Origin: Chloroflexota bacterium
GTDB taxonomy: Bacteria > Chloroflexota > Ktedonobacteria > Ktedonobacterales > Ktedonobacteraceae
Length of the DNA: 27,027 bases
Direction of reading: 5' to 3'
Assembly: GCA_005881495.1 (NCBI GenBank)
Contig: VBHI01000059.1
Span: 1 to 27,027 of the forward strand
Position 1 is the first letter of the stretch; each line of letters starts with the position of its first letter. The translations under genes were made by a program, and so were the position numbers. This document shows positions 8,521 through 16,023 of the stretch, piece by piece. The notes below the pieces were generated by a model. That model was not told where the DNA came from. It did not search any database and saw only the letters and a program-made list of their open reading frames with translations.

Positions 8521-10248
8521 ATGCGACCTAGCAAGAAGTTACTGACAACGCTTCTACCGACGTTCCTGGCCTTGATGGGGATGCTGCTGGTGGCATGTGG
8601 CGGGTCATCGACCACGACGACGACCACCGGCAAAGCTACGCCCGACAAGCAAGTATTGAATATGCCATTTCAAAACCTAATTTCGGACATCAAGACGTTC
8701 GACCCGGCTCTGTCGACTGACGCACCATCCATCTCTGCTATCGACCTGGTCTTTACGGGCCTGGTGCAGTTTAACGACAAGCTCGAGGTGCAGCCGCAGC
8801 TCGCGGCGTCCTACAGCCTGGGTTCCGACGGCCTGACCTGGACGTTCAAACTGAAACCCAACTTGAGGTTCAGCGACGGCACACCGTTGACCTCGCAGGA
8901 CGTTGTCTACAGTATCAACCGCGCCCTGCTACCCGCTACCAAATCCATAACGGCCCCGATCTACCTCGCCCTGGTCAAAGACTCCGACAAGTTGGTGGCG
9001 GGCAAGATCAAGACCATTATCGGAGACAGCTTGCTGACGCCCGATCCCAGCACCGTCGTCATTGTCGCCAACAAGAAAGCTTCCTACTTCCTGGACGCAC
9101 TGGTCTACTCGTGCTCCTACACGGTTGAGAAGAGCCTGATTGACAAGTACGGCGCCAACTTCACCGACCACCTGAACGAGGGCGGCGGCGACGGCCCCTT
9201 CAAGGTCCAAACGTATACCCACGGCACGCAGATCGTCTTAGTGCCGAACCCCAACTACTACGGCGCCAAGCCACAGTTGACGAAGCTGATTTACCCGTTC
9301 TACAAACAAACGGACACGAATTTCAAAGCGTACCAAGCGGGCCAGACCGACTATGCTCAGGACGTTCCCTCCGCCGACCTCGCCACGGCGAAGGCGCTGC
9401 CGAACAACCAGTACTCGCTGGTGCCGCAGTTGTGGATCAACTACTACGCCATGAATTACCTGGTGAAGCCGTTCGATAACATCAAAATTCGCCAGGCCTT
9501 CTCCCTCGCCATCGACAGGGACCTGATCGCACAGAGCGTATGGAAGGGCACCGTTATCCCCTCGTACCATATCGTGCCGAAGGGGATGCCGGGCTACAAT
9601 GCAAATCTGACAGGCCCCGGCGGGGTGGCGAGCACCAAGGGCAACCCGGGCATGGCCAAGACGCTCTTCCAGCAGGGATTGCAGGAAGAGGGATGGACGA
9701 GCGTCTCCCAGATGCCCGCGATCAGGCTGACCTATGAAAGTGGTTCCCAAGACGCGGATAACGAAGTTGCCGCCCTGGTACAGATGTGGCAGACAAACCT
9801 GGGTGTCAGTGTCAAGGCGAGTACCGAAGACTTCAACAAGCTGCTCACGGATATTCCCGCCTCGACGAACAACCCGAAGGGCCTGCAGTTCTGGGGCATC
9901 GCCTGGATTGCCGACTACCCCGACCCGCAGGACTGGACCACGCTGCAGTTCGACAAGGGCGTGCCGAACAACAACTCGAACTACGGTCAGAACAACACTT
10001 CTGACGCGGCAACACAGCAGCAAGTCCAGACGGCGCTGGAGGCGGCTGATGTGAACCCTGATCAGACCTCTCGCTTACAGGCCTACATGACCGCCGAGCA
10101 GCAGTTGGTCAACGATGTAGCATGGCTGTCGATGGAACAGGTGGAGGTCAGCCAGGTACTCAAGCCGTATGTCAAAGGCATGTTCTTCAATCCACAGTTG
10201 TTGATTCCACCCGATGACTGGGGCAACATTTACATCCAGGCGCACTAA
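8521..10248 (+). CDS. ABC transporter substrate-binding lipoprotein, family 5 (copy 3)
   Basis: A 575-residue SBP_bac_5 lipoprotein, a tandem duplicate of copy 2 with identical length, the same lipobox LVAC (Cys26) and the same ribosome-binding leader. Residues diverge mainly in the ligand-facing middle and the C-terminal lobe (for example IPASTNNPKGLQFWGIAWIA against ITAAINNPKGLQFYGLTWIA). Its codons end in C or G far more often than those of copy 2 in aligned positions, which could reflect high expression or a different origin. The 307-bp gap upstream, against 110 bp before copy 2, suggests separate control. A hairpin follows 40 bp after the stop, so binding-protein transcripts may end before the transporter genes. 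Confidence 0.93.
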   Translation: MRPSKKLLTTLLPTFLALMGMLLVACGGSSTTTTTTGKATPDKQVLNMPFQNLISDIKTFDPALSTDAPSISAIDLVFTGLVQFNDKLEVQPQLAASYSLGSDGLTWTFKLKPNLRFSDGTPLTSQDVVYSINRALLPATKSITAPIYLALVKDSDKLVAGKIKTIIGDSLLTPDPSTVVIVANKKASYFLDALVYSCSYTVEKSLIDKYGANFTDHLNEGGGDGPFKVQTYTHGTQIVLVPNPNYYGAKPQLTKLIYPFYKQTDTNFKAYQAGQTDYAQDVPSADLATAKALPNNQYSLVPQLWINYYAMNYLVKPFDNIKIRQAFSLAIDRDLIAQSVWKGTVIPSYHIVPKGMPGYNANLTGPGGVASTKGNPGMAKTLFQQGLQEEGWTSVSQMPAIRLTYESGSQDADNEVAALVQMWQTNLGVSVKASTEDFNKLLTDIPASTNNPKGLQFWGIAWIADYPDPQDWTTLQFDKGVPNNNSNYGQNNTSDAATQQQVQTALEAADVNPDQTSRLQAYMTAEQQLVNDVAWLSMEQVEVSQVLKPYVKGMFFNPQLLIPPDDWGNIYIQAH

Positions 10249-10288
10249 ATAGTAGAAGGTTGTTACGCTTGTAGCAACCGTAACGAAA

Positions 10289-10323
10289 AGAGGGACAGTG
10301 GTCAGTTTGATCGCTGTCCCTTT
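10289..10323 (+). terminator. Hairpin, likely terminator after the third binding protein
   Basis: GGGACAG (10292-10298) pairs with CTGTCCC (10314-10320), extended by an A-T, a G-T and an A-T pair, giving about a 10-bp stem with a 15-nt loop. The 3' arm ends in TTT and a TTTTT run lies about 10 bp further on. A smaller TTACG/CGTAA stem precedes it (10263-10283). It sits between the binding proteins and a separate promoter for the permease genes. Confidence 0.5.
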
Positions 10324-10386
10324 GAGCATGTATTTTTGTATCTCCGTATTTTGGCATCCCATCATAGATTACATAGGCAGTTGCCA

Positions 10387-10412
10387 GGGCGACCACAAGG
10401 GATCGCCCCTAC
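10387..10412 (+). repeat. Short GC-rich palindrome, possible dispersed repeat
   Basis: GGGCGACC (10387-10394) faces ATCGCCCC (10402-10409) across a short ACAAGGG loop, forming a 6-bp GGGCGA/TCGCCC stem. Small palindromes of this kind (GGGCGACC...GGTCGCCCCT) recur between genes in many bacterial genomes; only this copy is in the window. The remainder of the 10249-10713 gap holds a hairpin and a promoter but no gene. Confidence 0.4.
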
Positions 10413-10478
10413 TATGGACGCTTGCCTGGTTTGTCATGACGATAACGCCGGTGGTAGAATCCAAGCCAGTTGTTTCGC

Positions 10479-10507
10479 TTGACAATAGGGGAAATGTCAC
10501 TTAAAAT
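10479..10507 (+). promoter_or_regulatory. Strong sigma-70-type promoter for the permease/ATPase genes
   Basis: A perfect TTGACA (10479-10484) is followed after exactly 17 bp by TAAAAT (10502-10507). It precedes the dppB-type start at 10714 by about 200 bp, leaving a long AT-rich 5' leader. This is the best promoter match in the window. It implies that the transporter core is transcribed separately from the binding proteins. Confidence 0.7.
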
Positions 10508-10713
10508 TAGTAAAAGTTCATTTATGTAACATCTGTTATTTTCACCTATCGGTTTTTGTCTGTGAAAAGGTGCCGTTTCATGGACACTTCTTTATATAAC
10601 AGAGACGATAGATGAGCGATGAACTAATTGGAATAGAGATGGCTGAGCCAGCTAAGCAGGCTATCTTGAAGACGACTATTTATTACCTCTTTCAAGGGAG
10701 CGAGGGGCGTATT

Positions 10714-11603
10714 ATGGTTCAATTCTTGATCAAAAGGTTCATCGGCCTCCTCTTCGTTGTCGTCGGCGTGACCTTCATCACCTTCGTCATGGGGTATTTT
10801 GCCCCCGGTGATCCAATTCGGGGGATGTTGGGAACCCATTTCGACCCGGTGGTCTACGCGCAGTTGAAGCACGATTACGGACTGGATCAACCCTTCTTTG
10901 TGCAGTACTGGCATTTTTTAACAGGCCTGTTCAGGCTTGATTTTGGACTCTCTTATCAATACCAGAACGAGCCCGTCTGGAATATTCTGCTGACCGGCAT
11001 ACCGATCTCGACGGAACTTGGATTCTGGGCGCTGGTGCTGAATGTTTTGATAGGCATCCCGATAGGCATAGTCAGCGCGCTGAAAGCGAACACCTGGATT
11101 GATACCACCAATATGGGTATCGTGCTGGTGATGTATTCGCTGCCGGTATTCGTCTTCGCCGTTTTCTTCCAGGTCGTAGTAGTCTGGATCGACAATCACA
11201 CAGGCGCGCAGTGGCCGGTCGCAAACTGGGGCAACCCATGGCAGTACACCTGGTCGGATCTGCAGTTCAAAATAGGGCCGATCGTGATACTGGCGCTGGC
11301 CGGCATGGCATACCTGGCGCGCCTGACGCGCACAAGTATGCTCGAGGTGCTGCGGCAGGATTTCGTGCGCACCGCGTCACTATCCTCGGCCTCTCGCTGG
11401 GCCTGCTGGTGACAGGGACATTCTTCCTCGAAGACATCTTCAATATTCCCGGAATCGGCATGGTGACGCTGCAGGCGACGCAGTACCGCGACTATCCCGT
11501 CATCCAGGCCACGGCGGTCTTACTGGCAGTGGCAGTGGTCTTAGGGAACTTGATATCGGACATTCTCTACACGCTGGTAGACCCGCGCATTAAGGCAGTA
11601 TAG
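10714..11603 (+). pseudogene. Dipeptide/oligopeptide ABC permease (DppB/OppB type), broken by internal deletion and frameshift
   Basis: The start is the ATG at 10714 (MVQFLIKRFIGLLFVVVGVT), preceded by GAGGGG; 34 upstream in-frame codons lack permease character. The first frame encodes normal DppB features: N-terminal membrane helix, APGDPIRGMLG, the periplasmic segment, several membrane helices and TRTSMLEVLRQDFVRTA. It then runs into a stop at 11410-11412. The C-terminal part continues in another frame (VTILGLSLGLLVTGTFFLED, then IPGIGMVTLQ and VDPRIKAV) up to the TAG at 11601. Intact relatives have about 23 residues between VRTA and VTILG: the EAA loop that docks on the ATPases. Here it is missing, consistent with a deletion of about 67-70 bp. 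Ribosomal frameshifting could not restore it. Either a true pseudogene or an assembly or sequencing error. Confidence 0.8.
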
Positions 11604-11614
11604 GAGACGAGCTG

Positions 11615-12802
11615 ATGGATACGAGGGACAAGAATCAAGAGCTTACAGGCGAAGGATATATGGCTCCTGATTCGGGGATGAGCCCGATACAATTTGATCC
11701 AGGCTTTGCGTTGCTGACAGATAATGAACTTGCTACCACGCTCAGCGAGAACGAACTGAAGGAACTGCAGGAAAAGAAGAAAAAGCCCGCAACACCATTC
11801 CAGGAATCGATGCGAAGACTGAGACGCGATAAACGCGCCATGGCGAGCGTTGGTATTATCGCCTTCTTTGTATTGCTGGCCATCTTTGGCCCGTTCATCT
11901 ACCAGCACATTGGTGGTATTTATCAAAGTACACTCAACGGACCAATAGGGCCGGAAGTGTATCACACGTACTATCACCAGGAACTCGACCGGCAGGATGA
12001 ATTGCCCTCGTGGGTGTACTATTTCTATTCAGACCTGAGCAAGGCTGATATGCAATCCCGGCAATTACCCTCATTCCAGTATTGGTTGGGAACAGATGAA
12101 CTTGGTCGTGATTTGCTGGCACGTCTGATGCAGGGAATACTTATTTCGATCAGTGTCGCTGTGCTGGTAGAGATCGTAGATATCGTCCTGGGTATCACTG
12201 TGGGAGTGCTGGCCGGCTTCCATGGCGGGGGGATTGACCAGGTGCTGGCGCGTTTTACAGACATCATTTTCGCCTTTCCAGGACTGCTCTTCATCATCCT
12301 GGTGGCGGGAATTTTTGGCGAGTGGGCTGACACCAACCTGAGTAATATCCCCATTATCGGGGCGAATGGGAATGCACGCCTGCTGCTGGTCTCGCTGGCA
12401 CTGGCCTTCGTGGCATGGCCGCTGATGGCTCGCTATGTGCGGGGCCAAACGCTGCAGCTCAAAGAGCAACAATTTATCGAGGCCGCGCGTACAGCGGGCA
12501 CGAGTAATACCCGTATCATGATACGGCATATCATCCCCAACCTGTTCAGCATTGTCGTCGTCGCATCAACACTGAACATCGTGGGTACAATCATCGCCGA
12601 GGCCGGTATCAGCCTGCTCGGACTTGGTGTACAAACACCAGGCTCCAGCATTGGCCTGATGATCTCTTCAGCCCAAAACACCGTGGCAAGCCACCCCTGG
12701 GAAGTTCTGTTACCCTCCGGCGTGCTGGCTATCATTGTGCTGTGCTTTTCCTTCTTCGGTGATGGCTTGCGCGATGCTTTTGACCCTCGATCAAAAGATT
12801 AG
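11615..12802 (+). CDS. dppC: Dipeptide/oligopeptide ABC transporter permease, DppC/OppC type
   Basis: An inner-membrane channel subunit of 395 residues. After a long hydrophilic N-terminal region (residues 1-75, with the ELKELQEKKKK helix) comes the OppC-type first membrane helix (about 76-97). A periplasmic segment follows, then the conserved LGTDELGRDLLARLMQG motif (158-174) and five further membrane helices. The EAA coupling loop is intact at about 289-309 (EAARTAGTSNTRIMIRHIIP), and the family ending GDGLRDAFDPRSKD is present. The N-terminal extension is longer than in classic DppC (about 300 residues in total). The ATG at 11615 is preceded by GGAGA, which overlaps the upstream permease stop, so translation was probably coupled. 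It should pair with the DppB-type subunit, which is broken here. Confidence 0.93.
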   Translation: MDTRDKNQELTGEGYMAPDSGMSPIQFDPGFALLTDNELATTLSENELKELQEKKKKPATPFQESMRRLRRDKRAMASVGIIAFFVLLAIFGPFIYQHIGGIYQSTLNGPIGPEVYHTYYHQELDRQDELPSWVYYFYSDLSKADMQSRQLPSFQYWLGTDELGRDLLARLMQGILISISVAVLVEIVDIVLGITVGVLAGFHGGGIDQVLARFTDIIFAFPGLLFIILVAGIFGEWADTNLSNIPIIGANGNARLLLVSLALAFVAWPLMARYVRGQTLQLKEQQFIEAARTAGTSNTRIMIRHIIPNLFSIVVVASTLNIVGTIIAEAGISLLGLGVQTPGSSIGLMISSAQNTVASHPWEVLLPSGVLAIIVLCFSFFGDGLRDAFDPRSKD

Positions 12803-12818
12803 TGAGCGGAGATAAAAA

Positions 12819-13796
12819 ATGGCAGAGAATCTGCTGGAAGTCAATAATTTAAAGACCTACTTCTTCACGCGTTCAGGGGTGGTAAAAGCGGTAGATGATG
12901 TTTCATTTACGATCAAGCAGAGCCAGACGTTAGGTGTCGTGGGCGAAAGCGGTTGCGGCAAAAGTGTGACTGCCCTTTCAGTAATGCGGCTGATAGCAAG
13001 TCCTCCTGGCAAGATTGTGGGCGGTGAAATCAACTACAACGGTGAGAATATACTGGAAAAGAATCAAGATGAAATGACGGATCTACGTGGAAGTAACATT
13101 TCGATGATTTTCCAGGATCCTATGACGTCGCTCAACCCGGTGTTCACGGTGGGATACCAGATTGCAGAGACGGTCAAACGCCACCAAAAGGATCTGAGCA
13201 ATGACCAGGCGTGGAAACGCAGCGTGGAGATGCTTGACCTGGTGCGTATCTCGGACGCGAAGAAACGGGCAAAGAGCTATCCACACGAGTTTAGTGGTGG
13301 GATGCGGCAGCGCGTGATGATTGCTATCGCGCTCGCGTGCAACCCGAAATTGCTGATCGCGGATGAGCCGACAACGGCGCTCGATGTCACCATTCAAGCC
13401 CAGATACTTGAACTGATGAGTGGCCTCTCAAAAGAGTTCGGCACAGCCGTAATGCTGATTACGCACGATCTCGGGGTGGTAGCCGGAACCTGCCAGCATG
13501 TCAATGTCATGTATGCAGGCCACCTGGTGGAGACGGCGCATGTCAGGCAAATATATGAAACGCCCGCGCATCCGTACACGGTAGGACTGCTGCGGTCCAT
13601 TCCCCGTCTTGATGATAAACGTGGCACCAACCTTACTCCAATCGCAGGGCAGCCACCTGATTTATCCAAAGAGATTATCGGCTGCCCCTATGCACCCCGC
13701 TGCCCGAAAGTACAGAGCCGTTGCCGGCAGGAGCGCCCGGAGTTGAAGCCAGTTGGTCGTGGTGATCAGTTAGCAGCGTGTTTTTATCCAGACTAA
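12819..13796 (+). CDS. dppD: Peptide ABC transporter ATPase, DppD/OppD type
   Basis: A cytoplasmic ATPase subunit of 325 residues. Walker A is GESGCGKS (42-49), the Q-loop is around Gln99, the ABC signature is FSGGMRQR (158-165), Walker B is LLIADEP (178-184) and the switch His is His216. The C-terminal oligopeptide/dipeptide-transporter region contains four cysteines (CPYAPRC, a later SRC and the final AACFYPD). In DppD-type proteins such a cluster can bind an iron-sulfur centre. All catalytic motifs are intact. The ATG at 12819 has GCGGAGA upstream and lies 16 bp after dppC, so it is in the same operon. It should form a heterodimer with the following DppF-type protein on the EAA loops of the two permeases. 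Confidence 0.95.
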   Translation: MAENLLEVNNLKTYFFTRSGVVKAVDDVSFTIKQSQTLGVVGESGCGKSVTALSVMRLIASPPGKIVGGEINYNGENILEKNQDEMTDLRGSNISMIFQDPMTSLNPVFTVGYQIAETVKRHQKDLSNDQAWKRSVEMLDLVRISDAKKRAKSYPHEFSGGMRQRVMIAIALACNPKLLIADEPTTALDVTIQAQILELMSGLSKEFGTAVMLITHDLGVVAGTCQHVNVMYAGHLVETAHVRQIYETPAHPYTVGLLRSIPRLDDKRGTNLTPIAGQPPDLSKEIIGCPYAPRCPKVQSRCRQERPELKPVGRGDQLAACFYPD

Positions 13797-13817
13797 GCCA
13801 GGGGGAAAGGAATTTTT

Positions 13818-14822
13818 ATGGCACCGGAGACAACAACGCCAGCAACGACAGGGACAACCCTGGTCGATGTGAAAGGCTTAAAGGTTCATTTCCCCATTAA
13901 AGGGGGCATTTTCAATCGCACTGTTGCCAACGTGAAGGCGGTGGACGGTGTTGACATATTTATCCGGCGCGGCGAGACGCTTGGGTTAGTCGGTGAAAGT
14001 GGATGTGGGAAATCAACCACGGGACGCGCTATTTTGCAGTTGATCAAACCGACAGCAGGAAGCGTTGTTTTCGAAGGAGAAGACCTGACAAAACTCCCAC
14101 CAGGTGAGATTCGGAAGAAGCGGGCCAGAATGCAGATGGTATTCCAGGACCCCTATGGCTCGCTTGATCCACGCTTCACGGTAGGAGAGATTGTCGCGGA
14201 GCCGCTGAAAAATTTCAATCGCGGCAATGCGAAGGAGATCCAGGAGCAGGTAGCCGATTTGCTGGAAGTGGTGGGATTGAATCCATTTTTCATGAATCGT
14301 TTTTCACATGAGTTCAGTGGTGGGCAACGACAACGCATTGGTATAGCTCGCGCCCTTGCCCTTCGCCCTTCGTTAGTGGTGGCGGACGAGCCAGTTTCCG
14401 CGCTCGATGTGTCAATCCAGGCGCAAGTGCTCAACCTCTTACAAGACCTACAAGGGAAGTTTGGTTTGACCTACCTGTTTGTGGCCCATAACCTCTCTGT
14501 GGTCAAGCATATCAGCGACCGGGTGGCAGTAATGTACCTGGGTCGGGTGGTCGAGCTGTCCAAGAGCGAAGACATGTATGATATGCCATTACATCCTTAT
14601 ACGCAGGCTCTCCTCTCGGCGATTCCTGTTCCTGACCCAGAAATCGAGTTAAAGCGTAAACGTATTATCCTCGAAGGAGATGTGCCCAGCCCTGTCAATC
14701 CACCAAGTGGCTGTAATTTCCATCCACGCTGTTGGAAGGCCCAGGCGATCTGCCGGGAGGTTACCCCGCCATTGGAAGAAAAACAGTACAATCATTACGC
14801 AGCGTGTCATTTCCCTGGATAG
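13818..14822 (+). CDS. dppF: Peptide ABC transporter ATPase, DppF/OppF type
   Basis: The second ATPase of the importer, 334 residues. After a Thr-rich N-terminus come KVHFPIKGG (the characteristic OppF-type start), Walker A GESGCGKS (59-66), the Q-loop at Gln110, the signature SGGQRQR (167-173), Walker B LVVADEP (186-192) and the switch His224. The C-terminal region has the [20 protein letters not shown] hallmark of DppF/OppF and Cys residues at about 299, 305, 312 and 330. The gene starts 21 bp after dppD, preceded by GGGGGAAAGGA. It is the last gene of the transporter operon and ends 16 bp from the convergent receiver gene; no hairpin terminator is seen in that gap. Confidence 0.95.
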   Translation: MAPETTTPATTGTTLVDVKGLKVHFPIKGGIFNRTVANVKAVDGVDIFIRRGETLGLVGESGCGKSTTGRAILQLIKPTAGSVVFEGEDLTKLPPGEIRKKRARMQMVFQDPYGSLDPRFTVGEIVAEPLKNFNRGNAKEIQEQVADLLEVVGLNPFFMNRFSHEFSGGQRQRIGIARALALRPSLVVADEPVSALDVSIQAQVLNLLQDLQGKFGLTYLFVAHNLSVVKHISDRVAVMYLGRVVELSKSEDMYDMPLHPYTQALLSAIPVPDPEIELKRKRIILEGDVPSPVNPPSGCNFHPRCWKAQAICREVTPPLEEKQYNHYAACHFPG

Positions 14823-14838
14823 GAGAAGCCCACAGCAG

Positions 14839-15252
14839 TTACGTTACATCGGGAAGTTCGAGGCGCTTTATCCGTGAAAGCAAGCGAATACGCGCCATCA
14901 AGTGACGCGCATCGAAGGGTTTGACGACATAATCATCCGCCCCTGCAGCAAAGCCGGCTACTTTGTCCTGGAAGGTCGTGAGAGAAGTAAGCAACATGAT
15001 GGGGAGATGGCGAAGAGATGGAGTGTTGCGAATAGTACGGCAGAGATCCAAACCATTTTCCTGACCAAGTAATACCTCACAGATCAGTATGTCGGGAAGA
15101 TTGTTCTCCAGGATTTGCCTGGTTTCTGACAGTGACGAAGCGCACTGTACAACAAAGCCATTTCCTAATACCTGCTGTATCCTATCACGACCATTTGGAT
15201 CGCCATCCACGAAAAGAATGTGTAAACGACGTAATTGCTGTGGCTCACGCAC
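14839..15252 (-). CDS. Stand-alone receiver-domain protein with Glu at the phospho-acceptor position
   Basis: A single CheY-like domain of 137 residues with no output domain. The acidic pair (Asp16, Asp18 in FVDGDP), the switch Thr89 and Lys111 (VVKPFD) are present. The expected phospho-acceptor Asp after PDILIC is Glu59 (ICEVLLGQENGLDLC). In other receivers a D-to-E change can mimic the phosphorylated state, so this may be a constitutively active or non-phosphorylated pseudo-receiver; that is an inference. The start is a GTG at 15252 with no clear ribosome-binding site, and the true start is uncertain by a few codons. It lies 125 bp downstream of a canonical receiver on the same strand, probably the same transcription unit, and converges on dppF. 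Confidence 0.85.
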   Translation of the reverse strand: MREPQQLRRLHILFVDGDPNGRDRIQQVLGNGFVVQCASSLSETRQILENNLPDILICEVLLGQENGLDLCRTIRNTPSLRHLPIMLLTSLTTFQDKVAGFAAGADDYVVKPFDARHLMARIRLLSRIKRLELPDVT

Positions 15253-15337
15253 TTTTCTGTGAATACTCTACACCGAGACCTCCATCATGAAAAATGAAGA
15301 AGTACGGTACTATTAACTATAGCCATTCTTTTTCGTG

Positions 15338-15379
15338 AAGCATAGTCTCGAAGCAATGGCTGCGCACAACGCTATGCTT
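15338..15379 (-). other. Hairpin between the two receiver genes
   Basis: AAGCATAG (15338-15345) and CTATGCTT (15372-15379) form an 8-bp perfect stem with a 26-nt loop that begins at the stop codon of the upstream receiver gene (read on the minus strand). No T-run follows. It could attenuate the second gene or stabilise the first message. Confidence 0.3.
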
Positions 15380-15806
15380 ATTCTCTATCTGCCTGTGTCT
15401 GAACTAAGTAATCCATGCGGCGCTGACGATCGGTAGGCGTCAGGCGGAGTACGCGTTCAATAGCCGCGTTCAGTTCAGCCGGCTTAAATGGTTTCTTGAG
15501 ATACTCATCGACGCCTGAAAGCATCCCTATGGTTTGATCTTCTTCACGCGTCATCGCACTGAGGATAATCAAGGGCGTATCAGAGGTACGAGCATCACCG
15601 CGAAGACAACGGACCAGCTGGTAGCCGTCCATGCGCGGCATCTTCACGTCAATGATCACGCAATCCGGATGTTCAATTGAAATACGTTCTAATCCTTGTT
15701 CGCCATCGTAAGCAACAACGACCTCATATGATCCCTGGAGGCTTACAGCGTATTTTATCAATTCCACGATAGTCGGGTTGTCGTCGATAACCAATACTTT
15801 CTTCAT
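15378..15806 (-). CDS. Stand-alone response-regulator receiver protein (CheY-like)
   Basis: A 142-residue receiver domain with all functional residues: acidic pocket Asp8 and Asp9 (VLVIDDN), phospho-acceptor Asp53 (VIIDVKMPRMDG), switch Ser83 (IILSAM) and Lys105 (KKPFKP). There is no DNA-binding or enzymatic output domain; a short charged tail (residues 124-142) follows. It should be phosphorylated by a histidine kinase encoded elsewhere and act through protein contacts. The ATG at 15806 has GGGAG close upstream, and a good minus-strand promoter lies about 70 bp before it. It is followed by the Glu-substituted receiver, so the two may act as a pair. Confidence 0.93.
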   Translation of the reverse strand: MKKVLVIDDNPTIVELIKYAVSLQGSYEVVVAYDGEQGLERISIEHPDCVIIDVKMPRMDGYQLVRCLRGDARTSDTPLIILSAMTREEDQTIGMLSGVDEYLKKPFKPAELNAAIERVLRLTPTDRQRRMDYLVQTQADRE

Positions 15807-15880
15807 TAGCTCCCATCACTTTTGACGTCATAGTATGATGTACTGGTTACTGGTCTACGTAAGGATATATCACTGCCTGC

Positions 15881-15909
15881 ATTGTAGCACAGTTATGTGC
15901 TGCTGCCAA
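15881..15909 (-). promoter_or_regulatory. Promoter of the receiver gene pair
   Basis: On the minus strand, TTGGCA (15909-15904) and TACAAT (15886-15881) are separated by exactly 17 bp, and a TG one base before the -10 gives an extended -10. Both boxes match the sigma-70 consensus at 5/6. The predicted transcript starts near 15874, about 70 nt before the receiver start codon. Confidence 0.65.
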
Positions 15910-15946
15910 CTGAAGATGAGCTGGTTAGCTGGTGATTATATACTAC

Positions 15947-15974
15947 TTGTGGGTCAGCGGTTATATGCTACAAT
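15947..15974 (+). promoter_or_regulatory. Promoter of the thiF/moeB-metG unit
   Basis: TTGTGG (15947-15952), a 16-bp spacer and TACAAT (15969-15974) with an extended -10 TGC just before it. The predicted start is about 45 nt before the ATG at 16024. It is divergent from the receiver promoter, with 37 bp between the two -35 boxes. Confidence 0.55.
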
Positions 15975-16023
15975 GAACTGGGCGCATCTACACATGCGTA
16001 CATTACATGAGGGAGAACAGTGC

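Noticed and set aside
9238..10023. Long antisense open frame inside the third binding-protein gene
   Set aside because: It is a product of the C/G-biased third positions of the sense gene; it shows no domain, start signal or codon logic of its own. Similar antisense frames occur in copy 2 (7104-7715) and in tnpB (25128-25673).
10298..10504. 68-codon open frame in the gap after the third binding protein
   Set aside because: It runs through the hairpin, the dispersed palindrome and the TTGACA promoter box, lacks a ribosome-binding site and has no recognisable domain.
11370..11412. Programmed ribosomal frameshift in the DppB-type gene
   Set aside because: No slippery sequence is seen and, more decisively, the conserved EAA segment is missing in every frame, so a shift alone cannot make a normal permease.
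15835..16023. N-terminal extension of the ThiF/MoeB protein by 63 codons
   Set aside because: The extension overlaps both divergent promoters, has an odd Cys-rich composition and is outside the family domain, while the ATG at 16024 has a good ribosome-binding site.
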